From IMG/VR virus record IMGVR_UViG_3300047564_002222, positions 1 through 41,834 of that record: 41,834 nucleotides of DNA; one strand, given 5' to 3'. A program made the translations under genes and the position numbers. Below are positions 33,724 to 40,987 of this stretch, in pieces. The DNA is from a virus. The notes below the pieces were generated by a model. It saw only the letters and a list, made by a program, of their open reading frames with translations, was not told where the DNA came from and did not search any database. The stretch's first letter is position 1. Each line of letters starts with the position of its first letter.

Positions 33724-33884
33724 TCTTCCACCTCAATCTCAATCATTTCATAAGTAACATAAAATTTTTGTCTTTCTTCTTGAAGTTTCGTAAGCAATAC
33801 CTCATTTGCTTTGTCTTTGGAAGTGGAAGCATACTCAACGTGATAACCCAAATCAACATTATCAACCACACAATAGATTTTCAT
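33720..33884 (-). CDS. Small hypothetical protein (54 aa)
   Basis: The product begins MKIYCVVDNVDLGYHVEYAS and ends VTYEMIEIEVEE, a small beta-alpha-beta pattern. ATGA overlaps on both sides. Confidence 0.75.
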   Translation of the reverse strand: MKIYCVVDNVDLGYHVEYASTSKDKANEVLLTKLQEERQKFYVTYEMIEIEVEE

Positions 33885-34087
33885 AGTGCCTCCACATCAC
33901 CAGCAATTTCATTTAGTTCTTGAGCAGTATAAGTAATCCAAGGTTCATTTGCAAGCACTCCATCTCTATAAATTAGAGAAGAAATCACACGAATAGAAGA
34001 TGCTAATGCTTGTTTCATATCATCAGTGGGTTCTACAATCAATTCTGCTTTGAATGTCTCCCAAATTTGGTATGCTGTGTTAGTCAT
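33881..34087 (-). CDS. Small helical protein, paralogous family (68 aa)
   Basis: The product begins MTNTAYQIWETFKAELIVEP and ends AQELNEIAGDVEAL. It is a paralogue of 33517-33723, in the same order around a 54-aa gene. Confidence 0.75.
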   Translation of the reverse strand: MTNTAYQIWETFKAELIVEPTDDMKQALASSIRVISSLIYRDGVLANEPWITYTAQELNEIAGDVEAL

Positions 34088-34295
34088 AGTTATAATCAGT
34101 AGGATAAGAGGAGTTCAAGTATACACTTTCTTGGTGACTTTCCCAACCATTCTCATTACCCATTTCATAAATTGCTTGGGCAAACTCAATAAAATCTTTT
34201 GTATTTCCATAATACTCGGAACAACTACCATCGTCCCTAATTCCACCTTCTTGAAAGTGAAATCTTACAAGTTCAAGGATTTCGTCTTCAGTCAT
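34080..34295 (-). CDS. Small hypothetical protein (71 aa)
   Basis: The start at 34295 gives an ATGA overlap. The product begins MTEDEILELVRFHFQEGGIR and is mixed helical and polar. Function unknown. Confidence 0.7.
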   Translation of the reverse strand: MTEDEILELVRFHFQEGGIRDDGSCSEYYGNTKDFIEFAQAIYEMGNENGWESHQESVYLNSSYPTDYNYD

Positions 34296-34549
34296 TCTTG
34301 CCACCCATCAAAGTATGTTGTAAAAAAGTTGAAACTCAAACCATATTTTCCAACTTGAAAATCTACTCCAAATAAAGAATTAGTAAAAAATGAGAATAGG
34401 ATGTGTAATCCACCATCACTAAAAACTAAACGACTGGGATTTTCATAATGAACCCAGAATAATGTTTTATTGTTGATGATACCAAACTGCCAAGTGTAGT
34501 CAGTATCACCATCATCCCAAACTTTTAGGTTGTACTGATAGGGTTTCAT
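34292..34549 (-). CDS. Aromatic beta-rich protein (85 aa)
   Basis: The product begins MKPYQYNLKVWDDGDTDYTW and contains LFSFFTNSLFGVDFQVGKYG. It recalls small cyanophage proteins of the W-x-D-D type and is possibly distantly related to 37226-37501. Function unknown. Confidence 0.65.
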   Translation of the reverse strand: MKPYQYNLKVWDDGDTDYTWQFGIINNKTLFWVHYENPSRLVFSDGGLHILFSFFTNSLFGVDFQVGKYGLSFNFFTTYFDGWQE

Positions 34550-34896
34550 TCTTCATTCTCCCAAAAACACTGCCATTCTTCCTTGTCCTCATCAGTCATT
34601 TCTGTAATCTCAAAACCACTTACATCTTCGGCAGGAGTTTTGAGAGCAAAGTATTCAATAATCTGGTTTGCAGTATCATTTGCCAACCAATCACCAAATT
34701 CCTCCGTACTGCACAGTTCATCGTGTTCGTGAGCATAAGGATTAAACTTCACGCAAAAAGTCACCTTATATCCAATCGCACAGTCTTTTGTTTGACTCAA
34801 AAATTCCTTGCGTTCTTGAATCAACTTTTTCTGTTCTTCAATTTGCCTTTCAAGTTCCTGTATTTGCTTGTAAGTAAAGTTGGAGATGTCAGTCAT
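34546..34896 (-). CDS. Small acidic protein with coiled-coil start (116 aa)
   Basis: The start at 34896 (MTDISNFTYKQIQELERQIE) follows the TATAAT box at 34918. A coil of about 30 residues is followed by a beta-rich section (YKVTFCVKFNPYAHEHDELC) and an acidic tail. Function unknown. Confidence 0.75.
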   Translation of the reverse strand: MTDISNFTYKQIQELERQIEEQKKLIQERKEFLSQTKDCAIGYKVTFCVKFNPYAHEHDELCSTEEFGDWLANDTANQIIEYFALKTPAEDVSGFEITEMTDEDKEEWQCFWENEE

Positions 34897-34917
34897 CGGT
34901 TTGTTGTGTATGAAGTC

Positions 34918-34975
34918 ATTATAAGGCAAAAAGGGCACCTGTGGAGATGCCCTGTGCCAGTTATTTAAGTGTCCT
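34918..34975 (-). terminator. Junction cassette with GGGCA/TGCCC terminator
   Basis: GACACT-TAA-ATAACTGGCACA (element complement 34953-34962) is followed by GGGCATCTCCACAGGTGCCC and TTTTT (34928-34952), then TATAAT (complement 34918-34923). Confidence 0.85.
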
Positions 34976-35261
34976 TGTATTTCTCTTCTACTTCTTGGAT
35001 ACGTTTAAAAAAGTTATCATCACCAATATCACCAGAATATAAGTAATCCACAATTCTCATAATCTCTGCCATCTTACGCATTTTAGGTAGTTGCTCTTTG
35101 AGATACTGAATTACTTCTAGTTCGTGATTAGGATACCATTCATAATCGTCTTCTTTAGATCCTTCTCTACCGTTGTTATCAATTTCTACTTCAAGTTCAT
35201 CAGCAAACTGTGCTACCTTGTAGTAATCGTAACCACAATCTCCAAAGTGTCCGCCGCTCAT
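34965..35261 (-). CDS. MSGGHF-type small phage protein (98 aa)
   Basis: The N-terminus MSGGHFGDCGYDYYKVAQFA marks a small phage family of unknown function (MSGGHF...Y...IADEIE). The middle is helical and the C-terminus acidic (FKRIQEVEEKYKDT). Its stop is in a gene-end element. Confidence 0.8.
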   Translation of the reverse strand: MSGGHFGDCGYDYYKVAQFADELEVEIDNNGREGSKEDDYEWYPNHELEVIQYLKEQLPKMRKMAEIMRIVDYLYSGDIGDDNFFKRIQEVEEKYKDT

Positions 35262-35524
35262 TCAAATTCTCCAGGTTTAGGTTCTGGAACTGGGGGAAGT
35301 GGAGGAGGAACTGTAGGTTGTTGTATCACTACGGGTTTTGGTTGTTCTTTCACTTGTTTTAGTTCTTCTTCAAGTTGATTAATTTTTTCTTCAAAAGCAG
35401 AAACATCTTTTGTTTGTTCTACGGGTTGAGATTGATTTTCATTTGCTAGTTTCCAACCAGCAGCACCAGCAGCAAAGATACTTGCGAGAGCGGCACAAAC
35501 AGAAACAGTCTTAGAAAAACTCAT
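35258..35524 (-). CDS. Signal/TM protein with coiled coil and Pro-rich tail (88 aa)
   Basis: A signal or anchor (KTVSVCAALASIFAAGAAGW) is followed by a coil (AFEEKINQLEEELKQVKEQP) and a Pro-rich end (QQPTVPPPLPPVPEPKPGEF). The layout resembles TonB-like or spanin-type periplasm-spanning proteins, but this is only an analogy. Confidence 0.7.
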   Translation of the reverse strand: MSFSKTVSVCAALASIFAAGAAGWKLANENQSQPVEQTKDVSAFEEKINQLEEELKQVKEQPKPVVIQQPTVPPPLPPVPEPKPGEFE

Positions 35525-35757
35525 TCAATTACATCCTCAATTTCAGTAATGATTTCCCAGTCTTTGTCAGATTTGTCACCAAAACGATTTGTACCTGTAC
35601 GAGTGCTGACCCAGAAGAAGTATTTGCGATTCTCTGATGCCAGAAACAATTCACCGCCAGTGTCCTGCTCTACAATACAAACAGGATTGTTTTCCATCAT
35701 ATTAGCAAGACGGTTCTTCGCTTTGCTGGACTTTGGTTTTACTTTGACTTTTCTCAT
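35521..35757 (-). CDS. Small basic conserved-looking protein (78 aa)
   Basis: The product begins MRKVKVKPKSSKAKNRLANM and contains ENNPVCIVEQDTGGELFLAS and YFFWVSTRTG. The NRLANMMxxNPVCIVEQD pattern is familiar from cyanophages. Function unknown. Confidence 0.8.
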   Translation of the reverse strand: MRKVKVKPKSSKAKNRLANMMENNPVCIVEQDTGGELFLASENRKYFFWVSTRTGTNRFGDKSDKDWEIITEIEDVIE

Positions 35758-35930
35758 TCTTCTTCATCCAGAGGAGCAAAAAATTGGTCGTATTCTTCGT
35801 CAGTGAGAGTAAGATACTGGACTTCGGCATCCTGATGTTCTTCAGCATACATCAGTTGGTAGTGAGCAAAGTCACTCAAACTAGTGCTACCATATTCTAT
35901 GGTGCCGTCCAGAAGACAGAGGTAGTGCAT
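35754..35930 (-). CDS. Small hypothetical protein (58 aa)
   Basis: The start at 35930 follows the TATAAT box at 35952. The product begins MHYLCLLDGTIEYGSTSLSD and ends EEYDQFFAPLDEEE. Function unknown. Confidence 0.75.
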   Translation of the reverse strand: MHYLCLLDGTIEYGSTSLSDFAHYQLMYAEEHQDAEVQYLTLTDEEYDQFFAPLDEEE

Positions 35931-35951
35931 TGGTCTGTTACTTATGGGAGT

Positions 35952-36009
35952 ATTATACAACAGAAAAGAGTACTTGTGAAGTGCGCCTGTGCCAGTTTAC
36001 AGATTGTCT
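35952..36009 (-). promoter_or_regulatory. Junction cassette after the metallophosphoesterase
   Basis: GACAATCTG-TAA-ACTGGCACA (element complement 35988-35997) is followed by an imperfect stem (GCGCACTTCACAAGTACTC) with TTTT and TATAAT (complement 35952-35957). The stop codon overlaps the element. Confidence 0.8.
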
Positions 36010-36794
36010 GTATCAATTTCAAAGTTAGGATTAAAGTCTGGGTTCATTTCTAGTGGATAATATCCTCTGGGATTACATACAACTCTACAATCACCAATCT
36101 TATAGTCAAATGAAGTATGGGTATGACCGTGAGACCATACTCTAATCTCAGGGTGTTCTAGGATGAGATCGTCAAGATCGCTGACGTAGGCACCGTTTGC
36201 GATTCCACTACTTTTGAATTTTTCGTGAATGGACTGGTACGAGGGTGCATGGTGCGTCAGAACCCAGATTTTCTGATTTTTGAAAAGTTCTAACTGATCC
36301 AGCAAGAATTGTTTGGATTTTTTATGAAAACCCAAAGTATCATCAGGGTTCATCTTACGATACTTTGAAGTGATACGAATGGTTTTATAATCATTCATAC
36401 ACTGAGATGCTTCCATCATTTCTAGAGCATTTTCATTACGGAAGTCAGTCCAGAATGTAGAACCAATAAAAACCCAATCCCGAATCTTGACAACACTATT
36501 TTCCATAATGTGAAAGTGATTTCCAAGATGCTCTTTCAGAACATTCCAACTACCTTCATAGTTGTATCCATATGCTTCGTGATTTCCTGCAATGTAAAGA
36601 ATATGATCGAAGTTATCATAACAACGCTTTACAAATCTTTCATAGTTCTTGTGAAAGTTCCCATCTTTCTTGAAGTGGCGAGCACATAGAATGTCACCAC
36701 CAAGAATCAGAACTTCACCTTCACCAAGATTTGGAAGTTCGTGCTCATATTCACAACACTCAAGGTGAAGATCGGATACAACTTTAACTTTCAT
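35997..36794 (-). CDS. Calcineurin-type metallophosphoesterase (265 aa)
   Basis: All core motifs are present: DLHLE (D8, H10), GGDIL near 33, GNHEAYG near 71, THHAP near 180 and GHTHTSFD near 224, supplying the two-metal centre. The substrate is unknown. Phage members include serine/threonine phosphatase-like, nuclease-like and nucleotide-phosphodiesterase types. It is slightly short for a DNA-repair type and has no extra domain. It has its own promoter region upstream. Confidence 0.9.
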   Translation of the reverse strand: MKVKVVSDLHLECCEYEHELPNLGEGEVLILGGDILCARHFKKDGNFHKNYERFVKRCYDNFDHILYIAGNHEAYGYNYEGSWNVLKEHLGNHFHIMENSVVKIRDWVFIGSTFWTDFRNENALEMMEASQCMNDYKTIRITSKYRKMNPDDTLGFHKKSKQFLLDQLELFKNQKIWVLTHHAPSYQSIHEKFKSSGIANGAYVSDLDDLILEHPEIRVWSHGHTHTSFDYKIGDCRVVCNPRGYYPLEMNPDFNPNFEIDTDNL

Positions 36795-36817
36795 AATATT
36801 ATGATGTCTATAAAACT

Positions 36818-36862
36818 ATTATAAGATATCAAGACTCATCTGCTTCGTCTAATGTGCCAGTT
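36818..36862 (-). promoter_or_regulatory. Element in coding end, then TATAAT
   Basis: AACTGGCACA (complement 36853-36862) lies inside the end of the 36829-37233 gene (read as ETGTLDEADES). TATAAT (complement 36818-36823) precedes the metallophosphoesterase start. No terminator stem is visible. Confidence 0.65.
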
Positions 36863-37233
36863 TCGTAATCGTCACCCAACTCTACATCTTTTACAAGGTC
36901 TTTCATTCTATCAAAGAAGTCCTCATCAAGTGGATATACTTTTTCTTTACCAGTTTCAATGTCATCCATCATTTGAAGCAAACTTTCCAAAAAGTATTTC
37001 GGATATATTTCGTCTTCTAAACTATCCCAGAAGTATAAGATACACTGCTCTAATGGATCATCAGATACAAGAAGAGCATATTCTTGATAGTTATCCCCCA
37101 TCAAGTCAGACCAGTTCTTGAAAGCATACCAACAATTATACCATCCTTGAATGATACAAGAGTGCCAGATATATTCTATCCAAGATAGTTTTGTTTTCTT
37201 TGTATTTGTTCCTAAAAGTGGTTTGCTAAACAT
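36829..37233 (-). CDS. Acidic hypothetical protein (134 aa)
   Basis: The start at 37233 lies 8 bases inside the end of the previous gene. The N-terminal half is Trp-rich (WIEYIWHSCIIQGWYNCWYA) and the C-terminal half is acidic. Function unknown. Confidence 0.7.
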   Translation of the reverse strand: MFSKPLLGTNTKKTKLSWIEYIWHSCIIQGWYNCWYAFKNWSDLMGDNYQEYALLVSDDPLEQCILYFWDSLEDEIYPKYFLESLLQMMDDIETGKEKVYPLDEDFFDRMKDLVKDVELGDDYETGTLDEADES

Positions 37234-37501
37234 CCTCTTCCTCCTTATCAAAATCAATATCTTTTAGATAATCCCAACTCCAGGTTCGTCCCAGAAGGTC
37301 TACACAAATTCCAAACTTATAAATCCAGAAAATAATATCAAGAACATCTCCAGTCCCTGATTTAATTTGAAGATAAGGCCAGGATTTAAAATCATTCCAA
37401 CTAATGGAGATTTGAAGTAATGAGAACCTTTTGATATTGATGATTTGAACATACCAATCGTGTCCAAAATCTTCACGGTGATTGAATTTAATGAAACTCA
37501 T
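37226..37501 (-). CDS. Beta-rich hypothetical protein (91 aa)
   Basis: The product begins MSFIKFNHREDFGHDWYVQI and contains WNDFKSWPYLQIKSGTGDVL and FGICVDLLGRTWSW, a pattern I recall in cyanophage proteins. Function unknown. Confidence 0.7.
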   Translation of the reverse strand: MSFIKFNHREDFGHDWYVQIINIKRFSLLQISISWNDFKSWPYLQIKSGTGDVLDIIFWIYKFGICVDLLGRTWSWDYLKDIDFDKEEEDV

Positions 37502-37692
37502 TGAACAATCTCCTCAGCAAGTCGAAGAATATCATTTTTATCTAGAACAATTCTACCATCTTGTGCGGTAAAATATTGAACATTTTCCGAAAGAGCAAGA
37601 AGAATTGCTGATACTAATTTTTCTTCAGTATCAGCACCAGAATTTCTTGCTTCCCAGATAGAGTTCATAAACTCTTGTGATCTTTCACTCAT
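37498..37692 (-). CDS. Small helical protein, paralogous family (64 aa)
   Basis: The product begins MSERSQEFMNSIWEARNSGA and ends DKNDILRLAEEIVQ. It shares its layout with 33517-33723 and 33881-34087. Confidence 0.7.
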   Translation of the reverse strand: MSERSQEFMNSIWEARNSGADTEEKLVSAILLALSENVQYFTAQDGRIVLDKNDILRLAEEIVQ

Positions 37693-37693
37693 A

Positions 37694-37897
37694 TCAATAC
37701 GGCAACGACTTCAGACCATTTAGAACTTCCTCAAACCTTTCAGCACGTCTCTTGTGATGTGCTACATTATCCTCAAGAATACTCATAATATCATCCAACA
37801 CAACATCCAGTGATGCGTCAGTGTCAAAATATTTTTGGATTGCTTCAGAAAGATATCTCTTCCTGCTCCATTCCATACTATAAGGTTTGTAGTCCAT
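37694..37897 (-). CDS. Small hypothetical protein (67 aa)
   Basis: The product begins MDYKPYSMEWSRKRYLSEAI, is helical and ends FEEVLNGLKSLPY. It is the first gene after the consensus promoter at 37920-37948. Confidence 0.75.
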   Translation of the reverse strand: MDYKPYSMEWSRKRYLSEAIQKYFDTDASLDVVLDDIMSILEDNVAHHKRRAERFEEVLNGLKSLPY

Positions 37898-37919
37898 AAT
37901 AATGGGTATATATGGGTGT

Positions 37920-37948
37920 ATTATAAAGTATTTTAAATATTATGTCAA
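37920..37948 (-). promoter_or_regulatory. Perfect sigma70 consensus promoter
   Basis: On the minus strand, TTGACA (37948-37943), a 17-base spacer and TATAAT (37925-37920) match the bacterial housekeeping consensus exactly. The TGA stop of the HiPIP-like gene is inside the -35 box. It should be read by unmodified host polymerase, in contrast to the T4-type late promoters. Confidence 0.85.
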
Positions 37949-38148
37949 TCTTTATTTTTTCTATTATATTGATGCCACTTACACCATCCTTCAGGTGAAA
38001 TCTTACCTTTCACGGCAGTACAAGCATTAGGTGGTCTCCACATATTACAATTGGAACATTTTTCATTTCCTTTTGGTTCATTTTGGTATCCAGCAGTTGC
38101 TTTTGAGGACTTTTCTTCTTCAAAAAGAAACTCTTGCAGTGTTTTCAT
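37945..38148 (-). CDS. HiPIP-like protein with capsid-targeting-like N-terminus (67 aa)
   Basis: The start at 38148 gives a one-base overlap with the upstream stop. The N-terminus MKTLQEFLFEEEK matches the T4 capsid-targeting sequence (MKTYQEFIAEA) with an LFE|E cleavage-type site. The C-terminal half has four cysteines: CSNC, then ACTAVKGKISPEGWCKWH. It is close to the high-potential iron-sulfur protein signature (C-x6-[LIVM]-x3-G-W-C-x2-aromatic), although the last position is His and spacings are shorter. A zinc knuckle is the alternative. It may be a head-packaged metalloprotein. Confidence 0.65.
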   Translation of the reverse strand: MKTLQEFLFEEEKSSKATAGYQNEPKGNEKCSNCNMWRPPNACTAVKGKISPEGWCKWHQYNRKNKD

Positions 38149-38471
38149 CAGTCTCTTTGTCTCCAATCAGTTTCGTCATCATCTCTCTTAAACCAATCGT
38201 GCAGATCTTCAGGAGAATCAAATCCACGAATACCATATCTTTCGTGACCTAGACCACCAAGATCCATCTGATTCATAAAGTCATCTAAACTACCTTCAAC
38301 CATATCAGGATTCTCTGCCTTTCTTCTTGCTTGACGAAGTATTGTGGCAGCACTTCTGTTTGCTTTGGCAAGTTTTTCGCACCAAACCATCTCCTCCAAA
38401 CTTACCTCTTCGTGTCTTGCAATACGATTACAAATTTCTTCAAGTTTAAGTCGGTATTGTGTAGAAAGCAT
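38148..38471 (-). CDS. Conserved-looking phage protein (107 aa)
   Basis: The product begins MLSTQYRLKLEEICNRIARH and contains GLGHERYGIRGFDSPEDLHD. It is helical at the start with an acidic tail (FKRDDDETDWRQRD). A probable late promoter lies upstream at 38491-38498. Confidence 0.8.
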   Translation of the reverse strand: MLSTQYRLKLEEICNRIARHEEVSLEEMVWCEKLAKANRSAATILRQARRKAENPDMVEGSLDDFMNQMDLGGLGHERYGIRGFDSPEDLHDWFKRDDDETDWRQRD

Positions 38472-38490
38472 AGGTTTTTCCAGATGTGAT

Positions 38491-38498
38491 TTATTTAT
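38491..38498 (-). promoter_or_regulatory. Possible late promoter (ATAAATAA)
   Basis: AATAAATAAATC on the minus strand lies about 20 bases before the 38148-38471 start and overlaps the end of the upstream gene. If real, it would put the HiPIP-like gene under late control. Confidence 0.4.
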
Positions 38499-38730
38499 TT
38501 TTAGATTCTATCTCTTTCTGTATCTCTTCCGCAAGTTTATATGCCCTTCTCCACATAATGTACTTTACAATCGGATTACGAGGATTGTGAAGTATCCACC
38601 ACTTTGTTTTTTCGTATTGAACTCTTACAATTTGAGTCAGCAAATAAAATCCTCTTGCTACAGACTGGTCTGTGATAATCAAGTAAGCAATACAAAAGAA
38701 TATGACAAAGTAGATATATGTATTATTCAT
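38491..38730 (-). CDS. Single-TM basic protein (79 aa)
   Basis: An N-terminal TM (YIYFVIFFCIAYLIIT) is followed by a basic amphipathic region (VQYEKTKWWILHNPRNPIVK) and a Lys/Glu tail. The WWILHNPxNPIVKYxxWRR pattern is familiar from cyanophages. Membrane association is inferred. Confidence 0.8.
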   Translation of the reverse strand: MNNTYIYFVIFFCIAYLIITDQSVARGFYLLTQIVRVQYEKTKWWILHNPRNPIVKYIMWRRAYKLAEEIQKEIESKNK

Positions 38731-38888
38731 CGTCTGATTGTTTTCAGATATTCTAACACATTTTCTCTAACTGCCATCAACTCATTGTAACATTTCTGAT
38801 TATGGGCACACTGCCTCAACTCGTGATCTGGTTTATGAACTGACTCGATGAACAAGTCAAGACCACGATTCCATTGTTCATTTGTCAT
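38727..38888 (-). CDS. Small helical hypothetical protein (53 aa)
   Basis: The product begins MTNEQWNRGLDLFIESVHKP and is helical. It is coupled to both neighbours by overlap. Confidence 0.75.
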   Translation of the reverse strand: MTNEQWNRGLDLFIESVHKPDHELRQCAHNQKCYNELMAVRENVLEYLKTIRR

Positions 38889-39048
38889 CTTTTTTGATTG
38901 TTAAAGGACAAAACGGAATGGTCTTACGCACTTCCTGTATAATTTCCGATTTCTGAATCGGAGTTAACCCAGTTACTTTTGTAAGACGATGAATGATACT
39001 CAAGGCATCAGCACAAGATATGGTTATTGTAAGTAACAGAGTAACCAT
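38878..39048 (-). CDS. Small protein with signal-like start (56 aa)
   Basis: The product begins MVTLLLTITISCADALSIIH, which could be a short signal peptide or lipoprotein signal, and ends FCPLTIKKDDK. It overlaps the next gene by 11 bases. AATAAATA (39070-39077) upstream may be its late promoter. Confidence 0.65.
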   Translation of the reverse strand: MVTLLLTITISCADALSIIHRLTKVTGLTPIQKSEIIQEVRKTIPFCPLTIKKDDK

Positions 39049-39069
39049 TACTCTTTTTCATATTTTGAA

Positions 39070-39077
39070 TATTTATT
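39070..39077 (-). promoter_or_regulatory. Possible late promoter (AATAAATA)
   Basis: AATAAATA on the minus strand lies about 22 bases upstream of the 38878-39048 start, in the gap after the 39095-39280 gene. Confidence 0.4.
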
Positions 39078-39094
39078 AGATGAAACCTTTACTC

Positions 39095-39280
39095 TTAACC
39101 TTTTTTTTTATCTTTAATGATTATAACATCCAAAAAATCTGGAATCTGCCAATTTTGATACCAATACACCTGCGTGTCCTCCCAATTGTCGAAAAATACC
39201 TTTTTGTTATTTTTCAGCACAACTTCATAGTTATGCTTATCATAAGGAGCATCAGAAGTGCAAGTAAATGTTATACTCAT
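39095..39280 (-). CDS. Conserved-looking small protein (61 aa)
   Basis: The product begins MSITFTCTSDAPYDKHNYEV and contains FDNWEDTQVYWYQNWQIPDF, a pattern I recall from many cyanophages. A beta-rich fold is likely; function unknown. Confidence 0.8.
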   Translation of the reverse strand: MSITFTCTSDAPYDKHNYEVVLKNNKKVFFDNWEDTQVYWYQNWQIPDFLDVIIIKDKKKG

Positions 39281-39498
39281 ATAAATTTGTCCAAAGGTCC
39301 ATTTTTAGTTGCCTTAATCTGCTTTTTGATATGGGAGATGGCAGTTTTATAGTTGTTGGCAGTATGAACCTGTTTTCCATTATAAAGAATTACAAATTTT
39401 TTCCCCCAAGGAACTGCTGCCCATTCTCCGTTTTTGGTTACATAACCATTAGGGTCTCCTGGAGTAGGATTCAGAATCCCTTCATTTTGAATATTCAT
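39277..39498 (-). CDS. Small hypothetical protein (73 aa)
   Basis: The product begins MNIQNEGILNPTPGDPNGYV and contains WGKKFVILYNGKQVHTANNY, a compact beta pattern with a basic tail (IKKQIKATKNGPLDKFI). Function unknown. Confidence 0.75.
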   Translation of the reverse strand: MNIQNEGILNPTPGDPNGYVTKNGEWAAVPWGKKFVILYNGKQVHTANNYKTAISHIKKQIKATKNGPLDKFI

Positions 39499-39638
39499 CC
39501 AAATACTGCAGTAACACCGATCACTTTAGCAGTTGGATTTCTCGCTAATGCTGTTTTACGGGCGTCATCATAATTTTTTGCTTCTACGATTTCATCAAAA
39601 ACTTTTCCAGAAATAAAAAGTTGGACTTTGCAACGCAT
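39495..39638 (-). CDS. Small conserved-looking protein (47 aa)
   Basis: The product begins MRCKVQLFISGKVFDEIVEA and ends NPTAKVIGVTAVFG. The DARKTALARNPTAKVIGV segment is familiar from cyanophages, where it resembles a small beta-alpha-beta unit. ATGA overlap downstream. Confidence 0.8.
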   Translation of the reverse strand: MRCKVQLFISGKVFDEIVEAKNYDDARKTALARNPTAKVIGVTAVFG

Positions 39639-39680
39639 TGTAAGGGTTCCTCTTTGTGTGTAAGTAGTTTAGCAGAAAAA

Positions 39681-40907
39681 TCAACGTTTGACAACGCTGA
39701 TTGCAGGTTGCCCCTGATTGAACACAGTGTCCACCACCGCTTGTACCTTCTTAGCGGTGCTAATGCCAACAGAAGAGTACACGGGGATGCAGACCAATCC
39801 AAAGGACTTAGTGTAGTCCCCAAGAACACCAGGGGAGATCCTGCCGCTCCTGAGACCCTCTGCGTCGTCCTTGTGCAGGCGGATAACCCGCCCGATGGTT
39901 TGGGAGATGCCAATGTAATCCATGGAGCGCATAAACAGGACTGCCTCCAGACCAGAAACGTTGATACCTTCGCTCAGAATGCTGTGATGCAGAACCACAA
40001 ATTTCTTAGAGTCATCCTTACCCCAAGCACTCAGAGTGTCGAAGAACACCTCACGGTTGACCTTCTGCCCATCAATCACGGCACCGGTCTTGGACGTGAT
40101 ATACATCCAAGAGAAACCACGATCCTCCAGTTGAGTACAGAAGTCAGTCTGAGAAACCAGATTAGTGATCTGTTTGGTTGCCTTAGAGCAGATTAGAACC
40201 TTAGAAACCTCCTGAGCATCGATGGTCTGAATCAGGTTCTCACAGTCAACATCAGCAACAATCTGACCCTTAGAAAGCATTTCAAACTGCTGAACCACAA
40301 CCTTAGGAGGAACAATAAAACCACCTTCCACCAGTTCGGGAGCAGGCACGTTGCAAATCACTTGACCGTACACAGCACCATCATTCATACCAGGTTTGGC
40401 AATAGTGGCACTATGTTTTGGGGTTGCCGTAAAAAAGAAACACCTCTTTGCTTCTTGAGAAAAATATTCAGTTGCGGGAAAGAAATGACGTTGAACACTA
40501 TTATGCGCTTCATCAAACAGAATCAGGTCAATAGAAATATCTGCCTGTCGTAGGCGTTGCAGAGAGTTGTACGTCGTAAAAATCAGTTTGTGACCCTGAG
40601 TTTGTTCGTACCAAGAACGAATTACATTAGGACGTGTCGTGCTGAAGTGATGGGTCTCACCCGAGTGCAAATGTGCAACGGAAGCGTTAGTAATAAACTC
40701 AAGAAACTCACTAGACAACTGCTCTGCCAGCAAAATACGAGGACAAACGACAACAACAGTTTGTGCCTGAAATTGAGAAAATTGCCTAATAGTGTCAAAA
40801 ATCATTACAAGGGTTTTACCAGCACCAGTAGGCATCACAAGAGTTCCTTTAGAATGCTTCTCCATAGCAAGCAAACCACGTTCCTGATGGGGACGAAGTT
40901 GAGTCAT
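39681..40907 (-). CDS. SF2 DEAH helicase (UvsW/type I restriction-like)
   Basis: A full superfamily 2 helicase of 408 aa: Walker A MPTGAGKT near residue 25, DEAH near 131, FTATP near 157, and QTIGRVIRL near 333 (motif VI, arginine finger). The N-terminal Q-motif-like LRPHQ is present. It resembles the UvsW branch-migration helicase and the helicase part of type I/III restriction enzymes. It is shorter than T4 UvsW (about 500 aa) and lacks its N-terminal DNA-binding extension. The ATG at 40907 was chosen over a TTG six bases upstream. The gene is more GC-rich than the small genes around it, like a core gene. Confidence 0.9.
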   Translation of the reverse strand: MTQLRPHQERGLLAMEKHSKGTLVMPTGAGKTLVMIFDTIRQFSQFQAQTVVVVCPRILLAEQLSSEFLEFITNASVAHLHSGETHHFSTTRPNVIRSWYEQTQGHKLIFTTYNSLQRLRQADISIDLILFDEAHNSVQRHFFPATEYFSQEAKRCFFFTATPKHSATIAKPGMNDGAVYGQVICNVPAPELVEGGFIVPPKVVVQQFEMLSKGQIVADVDCENLIQTIDAQEVSKVLICSKATKQITNLVSQTDFCTQLEDRGFSWMYITSKTGAVIDGQKVNREVFFDTLSAWGKDDSKKFVVLHHSILSEGINVSGLEAVLFMRSMDYIGISQTIGRVIRLHKDDAEGLRSGRISPGVLGDYTKSFGLVCIPVYSSVGISTAKKVQAVVDTVFNQGQPAISVVKR

Positions 40908-40929
40908 CTGCAATCAATTCAATAAACAT

Positions 40930-40987
40930 ATTATAGGGTAAGGTCAGAGCAAAATCAAATCTCCTGTGCCAGTTTATAAACCGTCCA
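40930..40987 (-). promoter_or_regulatory. Junction cassette between the endonuclease and helicase
   Basis: The endonuclease 3' end reads GGATGGACGGTTTATAAACTGGCACA (element complement 40965-40974). TATAAT (complement 40930-40935) lies 23 bases before the helicase start. The spacer is AT/GC mixed without a strong stem, so no terminator is claimed. Confidence 0.75.

Noticed and set aside
39621-40196. Plus-strand frame opposite the helicase
   Set aside because: The helicase on the other strand is unambiguous and no start signal supports this frame.
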